Counted from the stretch's first letter, positions 40,150 to 49,639 are shown. The stretch: DNA of 64,000 bases from Pseudomonas inefficax (GCF_900277125.1 NZ_OPYN01000070.1:62212-126211); one strand, 5' to 3'. Numbers and translations are program-made. The notes: generated by a model not told the origin, from the sequence alone.

Positions 40150-41157
40150 ATGGCTCTCAGTAAAGAAGTGCCGGAGTTTGACATCGACGATGACCTACTT
40201 CTGATGGAGACGGGTATCGTTTTGGAAACGGATGTGGTGTCAGACGAACCTGCTGTATCTTCGGTTCGGACGAGGGCCAAGTCGGGCTCTTCGCTCAAGC
40301 AACACAAGTACATCGATTACAGCCGGGCGCTCGATGCCACCCAGCTGTATCTCAACGAGATCGGATTCTCGCCTCTGCTTTCGCCGGAAGAGGAAGTGCA
40401 CTTTGCGCGCCTGTCGCAAAAGGGCGACCCTGCCGGCCGCAAGCGCATGATCGAAAGCAACCTGCGCCTGGTTGTAAAAATTGCCCGTCGTTACGTGAAC
40501 CGCGGCCTGTCGCTGCTCGACCTGATCGAGGAGGGCAACCTGGGCCTGATCCGTGCAGTCGAGAAGTTCGACCCGGAGCGTGGTTTCCGGTTCTCGACCT
40601 ATGCGACCTGGTGGATTCGCCAGACCATCGAGCGGGCAATCATGAACCAGACCCGCACCATTCGCCTGCCGATCCACGTGGTCAAGGAGCTGAACGTCTA
40701 CCTGCGCGCCGCGCGCGAGCTGACCCAGAAACTGGACCACGAACCCTCGCCAGAAGAAATCGCCACGCTGCTGGAGAAGCCGGTCGCCGAGGTCAAGCGC
40801 ATGCTGGGCCTGAACGAGCGGGTGTCTTCGGTGGATGTGTCGCTCGGCCCGGACTCGGACAAGACCCTGCTCGATACCCTGACCGACGACCGCCCGACCG
40901 ACCCGTGCGAACTGCTGCAGGATGACGACCTGTCGCAGAGCATCGACCAATGGCTGGGTGAGTTGACCGACAAGCAGCGTGAAGTGGTGGTGCGCCGCTT
41001 TGGCCTGCGCGGGCATGAAAGCAGCACCCTGGAAGATGTCGGCCTGGAGATCGGCCTGACCCGTGAGCGGGTACGGCAGATACAGGTCGAGGGGCTCAAG
41101 CGTTTGCGTGAGATCCTCGAGAAGAACGGCCTTTCCAGTGAGTCATTGTTCCAGTAA
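40150..41157 (+). CDS. rpoS: RNA polymerase sigma factor RpoS (sigma-38)
   Basis: The 335-residue sigma-70 family protein has region 1.2 to 2.4 from residue 55 ([20 protein letters not shown] through [16 protein letters not shown]). Region 3 follows, then region 4 with the helix-turn-helix [20 protein letters not shown]. It directs stationary-phase and general-stress transcription. An AAAGGA site precedes the ATG. Its transcription comes from the nlpD promoter and an internal promoter near the PsrA site, and a strong terminator follows at 41176-41203. Confidence 0.99.
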   Translation: MALSKEVPEFDIDDDLLLMETGIVLETDVVSDEPAVSSVRTRAKSGSSLKQHKYIDYSRALDATQLYLNEIGFSPLLSPEEEVHFARLSQKGDPAGRKRMIESNLRLVVKIARRYVNRGLSLLDLIEEGNLGLIRAVEKFDPERGFRFSTYATWWIRQTIERAIMNQTRTIRLPIHVVKELNVYLRAARELTQKLDHEPSPEEIATLLEKPVAEVKRMLGLNERVSSVDVSLGPDSDKTLLDTLTDDRPTDPCELLQDDDLSQSIDQWLGELTDKQREVVVRRFGLRGHESSTLEDVGLEIGLTRERVRQIQVEGLKRLREILEKNGLSSESLFQ

Positions 41158-41175
41158 CGAAGGTTTGTAATGTCA

Positions 41176-41203
41176 AACGCCCCGATGATCTCGGGGCGTT
41201 TTT
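41176..41203 (+). terminator. rpoS terminator
   Basis: AACGCCCCGA (41176-41185) pairs with TCGGGGCGTT (41191-41200) around the loop TGATC, followed by TTT. It is a textbook intrinsic terminator 18 bases after the rpoS stop. Confidence 0.9.
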
Positions 41204-41239
41204 GTATGTGGCGACCAGGGGTTTCCCCTCAAGATTGCC

Positions 41240-41360
41240 GGGGGCGCTTTGCGCCCCTTTCGCGACACTAGGCCGCTCCTACAGGGGGCGCGATCATGCA
41301 GGCGATCGCGGTCCTCTGTAGGAGCGGCCTTGTGTCGCGATGGGCTGCAAAGCAGCCCCA
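41240..41360. repeat. Inverted repeat pair of the second REP family
   Basis: Two facing units at 41240-41286 and 41316-41360 share the core CTGTAGGAGCGGCCTTGTGTCGCGA and end in complementary GGGGCGC/GCAGCCCC arms. They lie between the rpoS terminator and the rsmZ control region. Confidence 0.8.
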
Positions 41361-41418
41361 AAATCGCCCAGGCAAAACCAATATCAAATGTGTACCGCGC
41401 CACCCCAGTAACATCGCG

Positions 41419-41436
41419 TGTAAGCCTTTGCTTACT
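41419..41436 (+). promoter_or_regulatory. GacA upstream activating sequence of rsmZ
   Basis: TGTAAG-CCTTTG-CTTACT matches the GacA box consensus TGTAAG-N6-CTTACA at 11 of 12 positions. Its centre is about 180 bases before the predicted rsmZ transcription start, the distance known for rsmZ genes of other pseudomonads. It would bind phosphorylated GacA. Confidence 0.85.
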
Positions 41437-41574
41437 TGTTTTGTAAGCCTTCTATGTATGCTTCAGTAAATCATTGTCGTATCCAGCACCTGCGTTTTCC
41501 CAACTCATTGAAAACCATGGCTTATTCAGCTGTGAGGAAATGTGTCACCTGCAACACCCTGTGAGGTTTGGCGG

Positions 41575-41602
41575 TTGCCCGCCCGGCGCAAGTCGCTAGT
41601 AT
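41575..41602 (+). promoter_or_regulatory. rsmZ promoter
   Basis: TTGCCC at 41575-41580 and TAGTAT at 41597-41602 are 16 bases apart, predicting transcription start near 41608-41610. The RNA starts just before the first GGA hairpin. Confidence 0.7.
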
Positions 41603-41608
41603 TCGAAC

Positions 41609-41742
41609 TGTGCACAGGGACATGCACAGGCTTTCAGGAGGAAAGCCAAGGACGTCGCAAGAAGCGATTTCATCAGGATGATGTTTGGGACAAGCAGGGA
41701 CTACGGAAAAAATGTGGGCGGGTCAAACCGCCCCTTTTTTTT
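41609..41742 (+). ncRNA. rsmZ: Small regulatory RNA RsmZ
   Basis: This RNA of about 134 nucleotides carries eight GGA motifs. Several sit in hairpin loops: TGTGCA-CAGGGACA-TGCACA (41610-41627), GGCTTTC-AGGA-GGAAAGCC (41629-41647) and CATC-AGGA-TGATG (41671-41683). It ends in a terminator, GGGCGG/CCGCCC at 41716-41733, followed by eight T. RsmZ sequesters the translational repressors RsmA and RsmE and so relieves repression of their target mRNAs. The position between rpoS and fdxA and the GacA box at -180 match known rsmZ genes. The 5' end is predicted to within about two bases. Confidence 0.93.
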
Positions 41743-41755
41743 GCCTGCAGAAAAC

Positions 41756-41780
41756 AAAAAAGGCCCCAAGGGGCCTTTTT
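41756..41780 (-). terminator. fdxA terminator (back to back with that of rsmZ)
   Basis: AAAAAAGGCCCC (41756-41767) pairs with GGGGCCTTTTT (41770-41780) around AA. Read on the minus strand it ends in a T-run 15 bases after the fdxA stop, and it can also act on plus-strand transcripts. Confidence 0.85.
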
Positions 41781-41795
41781 CGTGTCCGGACGCTA

Positions 41796-42119
41796 TTAGC
41801 GCTCCAGGTCTGCAATCTTGCCAGTCTTGCCGTCCCACTCTTCAGCGTCCGGAAGGGCGTCCTTACGCTCGGTAATGTTCGGCCAGATTTCCGCCAGTTC
41901 GGCGTTCAGCTCGATGAAGTTTTCCATGCCCGCTGGCACTTCGTCTTCCGAGAAGATGGCTTGCGCTGGGCACTCCGGCTCGCACAGGGCGCAGTCGATG
42001 CACTCGTCCGGATGGATGACCAGGAAGTTCGGGCCTTCGTAGAAGCAGTCCACCGGGCAGACTTCCACGCAGTCGGTGTATTTGCATTTGATGCAGTTGT
42101 CGGTGACGACGAAGGTCAT
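41796..42119 (-). CDS. fdxA: 7Fe ferredoxin FdxA
   Basis: The 107-residue protein has two cysteine clusters near the N-terminus, [17 protein letters not shown] and [16 protein letters not shown]. This pattern fits one 3Fe-4S and one 4Fe-4S centre in the Azotobacter-type FdI family. It is a soluble low-potential electron carrier, and in P. putida it is a likely electron partner of Fpr, encoded near 54 kb. It lies between rsmZ and mutS. Confidence 0.96.
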   Translation of the reverse strand: MTFVVTDNCIKCKYTDCVEVCPVDCFYEGPNFLVIHPDECIDCALCEPECPAQAIFSEDEVPAGMENFIELNAELAEIWPNITERKDALPDAEEWDGKTGKIADLER

Positions 42120-42259
42120 TTCTAATTCTCTCCTCAGGCGACGGCGGCGGCCCTTCCTCTCAGGGCCGCGCGGTTTACGGGCATGTGGCTGCAGGCCAGG
42201 CTAATAACCTGCAGCACCAGCAAACCGCGGCGGATTCTACCAGCTTGTAGTGGGCGCCG

Positions 42260-44845
42260 TTATAACAGGTTCTTTAGTTGATATAGCATTTCGATAGCTT
42301 GACGCGGGGTCATATCGTCCAGCTGCAGCTTGCCCAGCTTCTCGATGGCCGGGTGTGGAAGGCTGGCGAACAGGTCGCTCTGGTGCGGGACCTGTGGCAC
42401 GTCCTTGGCCTTTTGGGCCGGGGGCTGTTCATGCGCAAGGCTGGTGGTTTCCAGCCTCGCCAGATGTTCACGGGCACGCTGGATGACGGCCGTCGGCACG
42501 CCGGCCAGCTGCGCCACGGCCAGGCCGTAGCTCTGGCTGGCGGGGCCAGGCAGCACGTGGTGCAGGAACACGATGCGTTCGTTGTGCTCGGTGGCGTTCA
42601 GGTGCACGTTGGCCACCAGCGGCTCGCTTTCCGGCAGCACGGTGAGCTCGAAGTAGTGCGTGGCGAACAGTGTGTAGGCACGCAGCTGGGCCAGGCGCTC
42701 GGCGGCGGCCCAGGCCAGCGACAGGCCGTCGAAGGTGCTGGTGCCGCGGCCCACTTCGTCCATCAGCACCAGGCTGCGGTCGGTGGCGTTGTGCAGGATA
42801 TTGGCGGTTTCGCTCATCTCGACCATGAAGGTCGAGCGGCCGCCGGCCAGGTCGTCACTGGAGCCGATGCGGGTAAAGATGCGGTCGACCAGCGACAGCT
42901 CGCAGCTGGCCGCCGGTACGAAGCTGCCGATGTGCGCAAGCAGCACGATCAGGGCGGTCTGGCGCATGTAGGTAGACTTACCGCCCATGTTCGGGCCGGT
43001 GATGATCAGCATGCGCGTGCTGTTGTCCAGGCCCAGGTCGTTGGCCACGAACGGTGTGGTCAATACCTGTTCCACCACCGGGTGACGGCCCTGCTCGATA
43101 CGCAGGCACGGCTCGTCGACGAAGCGCGGGCAGTTCAGGTCCAGGTTCAGCGCACGTTCGGCCAGATTGCTGAGTACGTCCAGTTCGGCCAGGGCCGCGG
43201 CGCTGTCCTGCAGCGGCGCCAGGTGGCTGATCAGGGTTTCCAGCAAGGCATCGTAGAGCATCTTCTCGCGGGCCAGGGCGCGGCTCTTGGCCGACAGCGC
43301 CTTGTCCTCGAACGCCTTAAGTTCCGGGGTGATGAAGCGCTCGGCGCCTTTCAGGGTCTGACGGCGGATGTAGTCGCCCGGGGCCTGCTCGGCCTGCTTG
43401 GTCGGCAGCTCGATGAAGTAGCCATGCACCCGGTTGTAGCCGACCTTGAGGTTGGCCAGGCCGGTGCGGGCCTTTTCCCGGGCTTCCAGGTCGATCAGGA
43501 ACTGGCCGGCGTTCTCGCTGATCGCAAGCAGCTCGTCCAGTTCGTTGTCATAGCCGGCCTTGAGCACGCCGCCATCGCGGATCACCGCCGGCGGGTTGTC
43601 GATGATCGCCCGCTCCAGCAGGCTGGCCAGTTCGGGGTAGGTGCCGGTAATGGCGGCCAGGCGGGCCAGGTGCGGCGCCTCCAGCTCGGCCATGGCGTTC
43701 TGCAGCTCGGGCAGCGCGCCCAAGGCGTCGCGCAGGCGTGCCAGGTCGCGTGGGCGGGCGTTGCGCAGGCCGATACGGGCGAGAATCCGCTCGATATCGC
43801 CGATTTCCTTGAGCTGCGGCTGCAGCTTCTCGAAGCGGTAGCCGTCGAGCAGGCAACGGATCGAGTCCTGGCGTGCCTGCAGCACCTTGAGGTCGCGCAA
43901 CGGGCGGTTCAACCAGCGGCTCAGCAAACGGCTGGCCATGGCGGTCTGGCAGCGGTCGATCACCGACTGCAGGGTGTTGTCGCGGCCGCCGGCCAGGTTG
44001 ATGTCCAGCTCCAGGTTGCGGCGGCTGGCGCCGTCGAGGATAACCGTGTCGTCCAGGCGTTCGTGGCGCAGGCTGCGCAGGTGCGGCAGGGCGGTGCGCT
44101 GGGTTTCCTTGGCGTAGATCAGCAGGCAACCGGCGGCGCCGATGGCCAGGGTCAGCTTGTCGCAGCCAAAGCCCTTGAGGTCCTTGGTCGCGAACTGCTG
44201 GCACAGGGCCTTGCGCGCCGAGTCGCGGTCGAAGTCCCATGGCGCACGGCGACGGGCACCCGGGCGTTTTTCGGCAGGCAGGTCGCGCGGCCAGTCGTCG
44301 GGGATCAGCAGCTCGACCGGGTTCAGGCGCTCGAGCTCGGCCAACAGGTTTTCCCAGCCCTTGATCTCCTGCACGCTGAAATTGCCGCTGGTGATGTCCA
44401 GTACGGCCAGGCCGAACAGGCGCTCGTCACCGAGCAGCGCGGCAATCAGGTTGTCGCGACGTTCGTCGAGCAGGGCCTCGTCGCTGACCGTACCGGGGGT
44501 GATGATACGCACCACCTGGCGTTCCACCGGGCCCTTGCTGGTGGCGGGGTCGCCAATCTGCTCGCAGATCACCACCGATTCGCCGAGCTTGACCAGCTTG
44601 GCCAGGTAGCCTTCCAGCGAATGGAACGGAATCCCGCACATCGGGATGGACTGGCCGGCCGACTGACCGCGCGCGGTCAGCGTGATGTCCAGCAGTTTTG
44701 CGGCTTTTTTCGCATCTTCGTAGAAGATCTCGTAGAAGTCGCCCATGCGGTAGAACATCAGCTGGTCCGGGTGCTGGTTCTTCAGCTTCCAGTACTGCTG
44801 CATCATTGGGGTGTGTGCGGAGAAATCGGAGATTGCTTTATTCAT
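42260..44845 (-). CDS. mutS: DNA mismatch repair protein MutS
   Basis: The 861-residue protein has the mismatch-binding motif [11 protein letters not shown] in the N-terminal domain, the connector and lever domains, and the ABC-type ATPase domain. The ATPase domain carries the Walker [14 protein letters not shown] and signature [13 protein letters not shown], followed by [12 protein letters not shown]. It recognises mismatches and recruits MutL. I chose the ATG at 44845; a TTG one codon before is possible. The upstream ribosome binding site is weak. Confidence 0.98.
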   Translation of the reverse strand: MNKAISDFSAHTPMMQQYWKLKNQHPDQLMFYRMGDFYEIFYEDAKKAAKLLDITLTARGQSAGQSIPMCGIPFHSLEGYLAKLVKLGESVVICEQIGDPATSKGPVERQVVRIITPGTVSDEALLDERRDNLIAALLGDERLFGLAVLDITSGNFSVQEIKGWENLLAELERLNPVELLIPDDWPRDLPAEKRPGARRRAPWDFDRDSARKALCQQFATKDLKGFGCDKLTLAIGAAGCLLIYAKETQRTALPHLRSLRHERLDDTVILDGASRRNLELDINLAGGRDNTLQSVIDRCQTAMASRLLSRWLNRPLRDLKVLQARQDSIRCLLDGYRFEKLQPQLKEIGDIERILARIGLRNARPRDLARLRDALGALPELQNAMAELEAPHLARLAAITGTYPELASLLERAIIDNPPAVIRDGGVLKAGYDNELDELLAISENAGQFLIDLEAREKARTGLANLKVGYNRVHGYFIELPTKQAEQAPGDYIRRQTLKGAERFITPELKAFEDKALSAKSRALAREKMLYDALLETLISHLAPLQDSAAALAELDVLSNLAERALNLDLNCPRFVDEPCLRIEQGRHPVVEQVLTTPFVANDLGLDNSTRMLIITGPNMGGKSTYMRQTALIVLLAHIGSFVPAASCELSLVDRIFTRIGSSDDLAGGRSTFMVEMSETANILHNATDRSLVLMDEVGRGTSTFDGLSLAWAAAERLAQLRAYTLFATHYFELTVLPESEPLVANVHLNATEHNERIVFLHHVLPGPASQSYGLAVAQLAGVPTAVIQRAREHLARLETTSLAHEQPPAQKAKDVPQVPHQSDLFASLPHPAIEKLGKLQLDDMTPRQAIEMLYQLKNLL

Positions 44846-45135
44846 CAAGGGCTTAAAAAGTAGGTCTCAATATTGTGGGGCAAATTGGGGCGTTCTGTGT
44901 TGCATGCGCGACGCCGAGACCCACCGGATTTTTCAAGCCGCATAGGTTAACACGGCTACCCGGCAGGCAGTACCTGCATGTCTGGCAAGCGCGCAGGGTT
45001 GCATTGAAGGCAGGTTGACAGCACCGTGCTGCCATGGAGAATTGCGCGCTCTTGCCCATCAGGGATGGCTTGCCTGACGCATTCGCGGTGGCCTGCGGCC
45101 CAATAGAAAGTTATTGCAACAGGTTGATTAGTGCA
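44846..45135. other. mutS/glycosyltransferase intergenic region
   Basis: This stretch of about 290 bases separates the divergent mutS and glycosyltransferase-like genes. It holds a candidate promoter at 45015-45042 for the rightward gene. Rightward codons from 45034 on are open but poorly conserved in appearance, so I treat them as non-coding or as an optional extension. Confidence 0.5.
45015..45042 (+). promoter_or_regulatory. Candidate promoter of the family 25 glycosyltransferase-like gene
   Basis: A perfect -35 hexamer TTGACA (45015-45020) is followed after 16 bases by GAGAAT (45037-45042), matching the -10 consensus at four of six. Transcription would start near 45049, after the first in-frame ATG at 45034, which favours a later translation start. 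Confidence 0.45.
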
Positions 45136-45789
45136 GTGAGCGCAGTTCGTTTTGATGTAGATGCGGTTTTTTGTATTTCCCTCGACACCCGCGTCGACCG
45201 GCGCGCGCTGTTCAGCGAAACCATCGGGCGACAACTCGACAATGAAGTGCACTTTCATGTCGTCGAGAAAAACAGCGACCCCAAGCGCGGTTGCTACGAG
45301 TCCCATCAGCAACTGGCCCGTCATGCGCTGGACAACGGCCTCGATCGAATCCTGATCTTCGAAGACGATGCCAAGGCTTATGAGTTCAAGCCTTCGCAAG
45401 TGCGCTGGGTAAATCGCTTCATGCAGAAACGGTCCTTCGAGGCCTTGCATCTGGGTTACTCCATGGGGCGAACCTGGCTGACCTGGTTCCCGTTCATCGC
45501 CCGCGGGCGGGTGGTGGCGCTGCATGCTTATGTGCTGTCGCGCGAGGGCTGCCGGATCCTCGCACAGACGCCCTACGATGGCACACCGGTGGATGTGGTG
45601 GTCAAGCACCGGATCCGCCAGCATTGCGTATTCCCCATGATGTTCCGCCAGCACGCCGCCGCCGTGGCCGGTAGCGACCTGGAACAGGTGGTGCGCAATG
45701 AGGACGAGTGGTGGGAGCGCAACTGGGCCAAGCATCGTCGTTCACCGATGAAGAACATCTGGCGGACCGTGCTTCGGCTGAGTTTCTGA
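45136..45789 (+). CDS. Glycosyltransferase family 25 (LPS biosynthesis type) protein
   Basis: About 217 residues from the GTG at 45136, or 251 from the ATG at 45034; the start is uncertain. The motifs are those of GT25 enzymes: CISLDTRVDRRALF near the start, GCYESHQQLARHAL with the conserved Ser-His, and the metal-binding FEDD in RILIFEDDAKAYEF. GT25 members add sugars such as galactose to lipooligosaccharide. No other cell-surface polysaccharide gene lies nearby. It is flanked by divergent mutS and by the 68-bp inverted repeat. Substrate unknown. Confidence 0.8.
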   Translation: MSAVRFDVDAVFCISLDTRVDRRALFSETIGRQLDNEVHFHVVEKNSDPKRGCYESHQQLARHALDNGLDRILIFEDDAKAYEFKPSQVRWVNRFMQKRSFEALHLGYSMGRTWLTWFPFIARGRVVALHAYVLSREGCRILAQTPYDGTPVDVVVKHRIRQHCVFPMMFRQHAAAVAGSDLEQVVRNEDEWWERNWAKHRRSPMKNIWRTVLRLSF

Positions 45790-46170
45790 TTTGGCGTGGG
45801 CTTCAGGTGCATGCCTTGAGAGGTTTGGCGCCTGTGAGATCGAGCGCCGCCCGCGCGGCGCTTCGCAGCACAAGGCTGCTCCTACATTTGTTTCGGGCCA
45901 GTTATTCCTGAGACGAAAGTGCGCGGCCCCAGGGCGTCCACCTCGATATCGTGCCGGGTAAACAAGGCGGTCGCTTGAATTGGCACAGGCGTTACTGGCC
46001 CGAAACAGATGTAGGAGCAGCCTTGTGCTGCGAAGCGCCGCGCGGGCGGCGCTCGATCTCATGGGCGATAAAAACCTCAAGGCGAACTCCCCCAGGTCCC
46101 GCGCGCCGTCCGATGCCCATCCCTCATCCCCAAAATGCTAGGGTAGAAGGCAGTCTTCAAGGAGCCCGAC
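45790..46170. repeat. 68-bp inverted repeat between GT25 gene and pncC
   Basis: No gene is visible in this 381-base stretch. It contains a 68-base inverted repeat, 45835-45902 with 45994-46061, with a single mismatch and a 91-base spacer. The arms include the second-family REP core GCAGCACAAGGCTGCTCCTAC, extended on one side by a GC-rich palindrome (GCGCCGCCCGCGCGGCGC) and on the other by TGTTTCGGGCCAGT. The remaining sequence before pncC should hold its promoter. Confidence 0.85.
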
Positions 46171-46653
46171 ATGGACCCGATCACCACGCTTGCCATCCGC
46201 CTGGGTGAGCACCTGCGCCGCTTCAACGCGCAGGTGACCACCGCCGAATCCTGCACCGGTGGCGGCATCGCCGAGGCCATAACCCGTGTGCCCGGCAGCT
46301 CGGCCTGGTTCGAGGCCGGTTACGTGACCTATTCCAATACCCAGAAAACCCGTCAGCTGGGAGTGCCCGCAGCGTTGTTCGGCCAGGTTGGCGCGGTAAG
46401 CCAGGAAGTGGTCGAAGCGATGGTCCGCGGTGCCCAGGCCGCCAGCGGTGCGCGCTTTGCCGTGGCAGTGAGCGGCGTGGCCGGGCCAGACGGTGGTTCG
46501 CCTGCCAAACCAGTGGGGACCGTGTGGTTGGCCTGGGGCGACGGCAACCATGTGTTCAGCGAGCGGCGCCAGTTCGACGGCGACCGCGAGGCGGTGCGCC
46601 GACAGACGGTGATCGCCGCATTAGACGGCTTGTTACAGCTTGGTGCCGAGTAA
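46171..46653 (+). CDS. pncC: Nicotinamide-nucleotide amidohydrolase (CinA C-terminal domain protein)
   Basis: The 160-residue protein consists of the CinA C-terminal amidase domain alone. It has [16 protein letters not shown] near residue 24, the GYVTYSN segment, and [18 protein letters not shown]. It deamidates nicotinamide mononucleotide to nicotinate mononucleotide in pyridine nucleotide salvage. It lies directly upstream of recA, as in E. coli and pseudomonads, where it is often labelled cinA or ygaD. Confidence 0.93.
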   Translation: MDPITTLAIRLGEHLRRFNAQVTTAESCTGGGIAEAITRVPGSSAWFEAGYVTYSNTQKTRQLGVPAALFGQVGAVSQEVVEAMVRGAQAASGARFAVAVSGVAGPDGGSPAKPVGTVWLAWGDGNHVFSERRQFDGDREAVRRQTVIAALDGLLQLGAE

Positions 46654-46697
46654 ATCGACGACAGGGGTTTGCGCGGGCGCTTGCCTGTGGAATAATA

Positions 46698-46713
46698 CTG
46701 GCTACTTATACAG
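46698..46713. promoter_or_regulatory. LexA box of recA
   Basis: CTG-GCTACTTATA-CAG fits the LexA consensus CTG-N10-CAG with an AT-rich core. It lies 44 bases before the recA start and just after a -10-like AATAATAC stretch (-35 TTGCGC at 46669-46674), so LexA would block the promoter. Confidence 0.85.
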
Positions 46714-46756
46714 GTATTCCGGCCGTCAGGGCCAAGTCGAACACGTGAGGATTTCA

Positions 46757-47824
46757 ATGGACGACAACAAGAAGCGCGCCTTGGCTGCGGCCCTGGGTCA
46801 GATCGAACGCCAATTCGGCAAGGGCGCCGTCATGCGCATGGGCGACCACGAGCGCCAGGCTATCCCTGCCATCTCCACCGGCTCGCTGGGCCTGGACATC
46901 GCCCTGGGCATCGGCGGCCTGCCAAAAGGCCGTATCGTCGAGATCTACGGCCCGGAATCGTCGGGTAAGACCACACTGACTCTGTCGGTCATCGCCGAAG
47001 CCCAGAAGAACGGCGCCACCTGCGCCTTCGTCGACGCCGAACACGCCCTCGACCCCGAGTACGCCGGCAAGCTGGGCGTAAACGTCGACGACCTGCTGGT
47101 CTCGCAGCCGGACACCGGCGAACAGGCCCTGGAAATCACCGACATGCTGGTGCGTTCCAACGCTGTCGACGTGATCATCGTCGACTCCGTGGCCGCCCTG
47201 GTACCGAAGGCCGAGATCGAAGGCGAGATGGGCGACATGCACGTGGGCCTGCAGGCGCGCCTGATGTCCCAGGCGCTGCGCAAGATCACCGGTAACATCA
47301 AGAACGCCAACTGCCTGGTCATCTTCATCAACCAGATCCGTATGAAGATCGGTGTGATGTTCGGCAGCCCGGAAACCACCACCGGTGGTAACGCCCTGAA
47401 GTTCTACGCTTCGGTGCGTCTGGATATTCGCCGCACCGGCGCGGTCAAGGAAGGCGACGAGGTGGTCGGTAGCGAAACCCGCGTCAAGATCGTCAAGAAC
47501 AAGGTTTCGCCACCATTCCGTCAGGCCGAGTTCCAGATCCTCTACGGCAAGGGTATCTACCGTAACGGCGAGATCATTGACCTGGGTGTTTCCCAGGGTC
47601 TGGTCGAGAAGTCCGGTGCCTGGTACGCCTACCAAGGCAACAAGATCGGTCAAGGCAAAGCCAACGCTGCCAAGTACCTGGCTGAGAACCCGGCTATTGG
47701 TGCCGAGATCGAGAAGCAGATTCGTGAGAAGCTGCTGACTTCTGGGGCTGTTGCGGCTGCTGGTAAGGCTGCTGCTGCTGAAGCCGATGCCGATGACATG
47801 GCCGACGCAGACGCCGGTTATTGA
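46757..47824 (+). CDS. recA: Recombinase RecA
   Basis: The 355-residue protein has the Walker A motif GPESSGKT at residues 65-72, the VDSVAALVP Walker B region and the L2 loop region [20 protein letters not shown]. The C-terminal tail is acidic. RecA performs strand exchange and triggers LexA self-cleavage in the SOS response. Control by LexA is supported by the box at 46698-46713. recX follows 21 bases after the stop. Confidence 0.99.
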   Translation: MDDNKKRALAAALGQIERQFGKGAVMRMGDHERQAIPAISTGSLGLDIALGIGGLPKGRIVEIYGPESSGKTTLTLSVIAEAQKNGATCAFVDAEHALDPEYAGKLGVNVDDLLVSQPDTGEQALEITDMLVRSNAVDVIIVDSVAALVPKAEIEGEMGDMHVGLQARLMSQALRKITGNIKNANCLVIFINQIRMKIGVMFGSPETTTGGNALKFYASVRLDIRRTGAVKEGDEVVGSETRVKIVKNKVSPPFRQAEFQILYGKGIYRNGEIIDLGVSQGLVEKSGAWYAYQGNKIGQGKANAAKYLAENPAIGAEIEKQIREKLLTSGAVAAAGKAAAAEADADDMADADAGY

Positions 47825-47845
47825 TTGCGCGGTAGATAGCCGATC

Positions 47846-48316
47846 ATGTCCGCCGTACTCGACACTCCCGTCGCCATCCGGCGGACAGCCATGGACCTGC
47901 TCGCGCGACGTGAGCACGGTCGCGTCGAGCTGACGCGCAAGTTGCGTCAGCGCGGCGCTTCGGACGAGCTTATCGAGCCTGAACTCGACCGGCTCGCCGA
48001 AGAAGGGCTGCTTAGCGAAGCCCGCTACCTCGAAAGTTTCATCCGGTACCGTTCCAGCTCCGGCTATGGCCCTGCGCGTATTCGCGAAGAGCTAGGCCAG
48101 CGCGGTTTGGCGCGTGCTGATATCGAGCAGGCGCTGCGCGAGAGCGAGGTGGACTGGGGCGAGCGCATGCGTGACGTATGGCAGCGCAAGTTTGCTGGTC
48201 AACGCCCGCAAGATCCCCGCAGCCGTGCCCAGCAGACCCGTTTTCTGGCGTACCGGGGTTTCCCCATGGACATGATCGGCCGCTTGCTCAGTGGGCGGGA
48301 TATCGACGACTACTGA
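47846..48316 (+). CDS. recX: RecA inhibitor RecX
   Basis: The 156-residue, mostly helical and highly charged protein shows the RecX repeats ([38 protein letters not shown]). It binds RecA filaments and limits their activity. Cotranscription with recA by readthrough is usual and fits the 21-base spacing. A REP pair follows the gene. Confidence 0.96.
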   Translation: MSAVLDTPVAIRRTAMDLLARREHGRVELTRKLRQRGASDELIEPELDRLAEEGLLSEARYLESFIRYRSSSGYGPARIREELGQRGLARADIEQALRESEVDWGERMRDVWQRKFAGQRPQDPRSRAQQTRFLAYRGFPMDMIGRLLSGRDIDDY

Positions 48317-48320
48317 AGAC

Positions 48321-48500
48321 TGGGCCGCTTTGCGGCCCTTCGCGGGCTTGCCCGCTCCCACAGGTTTGAGGCGATGTATCAGACAGTGCGTCGCTCCTGT
48401 GGGAGCGGGCAAGCCCGCGAACACCGGCGCAGCCGGTGCCATACACCGCGTTGGATTCTTCGCGGCGGTTCGACGCCTCGATGAGCCCGCTCCCACAGGA
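48321..48500. repeat. REP cluster after recX
   Basis: Two facing REP units at 48321-48363 and 48395-48441 have the core CGCGGGCTTGCCCGCTCCCA. A third partial unit lies at about 48482-48500 (GAGCCCGCTCCCACAGGA). They separate the convergent recX and LOG-family genes. Confidence 0.8.
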
Positions 48501-48520
48501 TGCGCGGACTAATGTCACGA

Positions 48521-49639
48521 TCAACTGACCTTCAACGCCTCCCTGGCCCGCTGCGTGGTATGCATGGGCTGCGGCTTGGCCCAGTTCTCCGGCAGGTTGA
48601 TGAAGTCCACCAGTTCACGAAGCCGGCCTTGATCCCGACCATTGAAGGCAAATGACAAACGGGTCAGGTGACTGAAATTGCCCACTTCGTGCTCGGCACT
48701 GCTATCAGGTTGCTGGTGATACTTGCCACTCAGACGCAAGTCGGCAAAGCCTTCCTGGATGTCATACAGCGCCGCCTCGCTGAGCGGGTGATGCATGCGG
48801 ATCACGAACTGGCTCTTCAGCCAGCGGCTGGAGTGGTAGTTACTGTAGAACTGGTTGATTTCCTCCACTGCCTCGTCAGCGCTGTACACCAGGCGCAGCA
48901 GTTTCAGGTCGCTTGGCAGGATGTAGCGGTTTTCCTCCAGTTGCCGGCTGATGAAATCCAGGCAGTCGCGCCAGAAGCTGCCACCTGGTGAGTCCAGCAG
49001 CACCACCGGTACCAGCGGGCTCTTGCCGGTCTGGATCAGGGTCAACACCTCCAGCGCTTCATCCAAAGTGCCGAAACCACCCGGGCACAGCACCAGGGCA
49101 TCGGCCTCCTTGACGAAGAACAGCTTGCGGATGAAGAAAAAATGGAACGGCAGCAGCTTGTCGGTGCCATCCACCGTGGGGTTGGCATGTTGCTCGAAGG
49201 GCAGGGTGATGTTGAAACCCAGGCTGTGGTCGCTGCCGGCGCCTTCGTGGGCTGCCGCCATGATGCCGCCGCCGGCACCGGTGATGACCATCAGGTCGGA
49301 GCGTGCCAGGGTGGCGCCCAGTTCGCGGGCCAGGGCGTACATCGGGTGTTCCAGCGGGGTGCGCGCCGAGCCGAACACGGTCACCTTGCGCCGGCCCTTG
49401 TAACGTTCCAGGGTGCGGAACGAATGGTCCAGTTCGCGCAGCGCCTGCAGGGTGATCTTGGCGCTCCAGCGGTCGGTGTCGTCATGGGCCATGCGCAGGA
49501 TGGTCAGCATCATGTCGCGGTACAGCGGCAGGTTGGGGCTGTTCGGTGCTACCAGTTGCAGTTGTGCGTCGATGTTGCTCAGGTCGATGTTGTTGTCGCG
49601 GAAGTGGCTGAACAGCAGTTCACTCGATTGGTAAGGCAT
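48521..49639 (-). CDS. LOG family protein (TIGR00730-like Rossmann nucleotidase)
   Basis: The 372-residue protein contains the LOG domain with GSARTPLEHPMY, ITGAGGGIMAAAHEGA and the diagnostic PGGFGTLDE motif near residue 180. An N-terminal helical region and a C-terminal extension of about 100 residues lie around it. LOG-type enzymes cleave nucleoside 5'-monophosphates to the base and ribose 5-phosphate, or serve as PpnN-like alarmone-binding nucleosidases. This one is shorter than PpnN (about 450), so I give no gene symbol. Confidence 0.9.
   Translation of the reverse strand: MPYQSSELLFSHFRDNNIDLSNIDAQLQLVAPNSPNLPLYRDMMLTILRMAHDDTDRWSAKITLQALRELDHSFRTLERYKGRRKVTVFGSARTPLEHPMYALARELGATLARSDLMVITGAGGGIMAAAHEGAGSDHSLGFNITLPFEQHANPTVDGTDKLLPFHFFFIRKLFFVKEADALVLCPGGFGTLDEALEVLTLIQTGKSPLVPVVLLDSPGGSFWRDCLDFISRQLEENRYILPSDLKLLRLVYSADEAVEEINQFYSNYHSSRWLKSQFVIRMHHPLSEAALYDIQEGFADLRLSGKYHQQPDSSAEHEVGNFSHLTRLSFAFNGRDQGRLRELVDFINLPENWAKPQPMHTTQRAREALKVS

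Noticed and set aside
41542..41875. Short open frames between rpoS and fdxA (for example 41542-41799 and 41678-41875)
   Set aside because: They run through the rsmZ RNA, its terminator and the fdxA terminator. Their predicted peptides have no conserved features.
42299..44863. Open frame of 854 codons on the plus strand opposite mutS
   Set aside because: It lies fully antisense to mutS, is Gln/Val/Gly-rich without any domain, and is explained by GC-rich codon usage.
45034..45135. N-terminal extension of the GT25-like gene from the ATG at 45034
   Set aside because: The predicted promoter start lies downstream of this ATG, no ribosome binding site precedes it, and GT25 proteins usually begin just before the CISL motif. 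I keep it only as an alternative.
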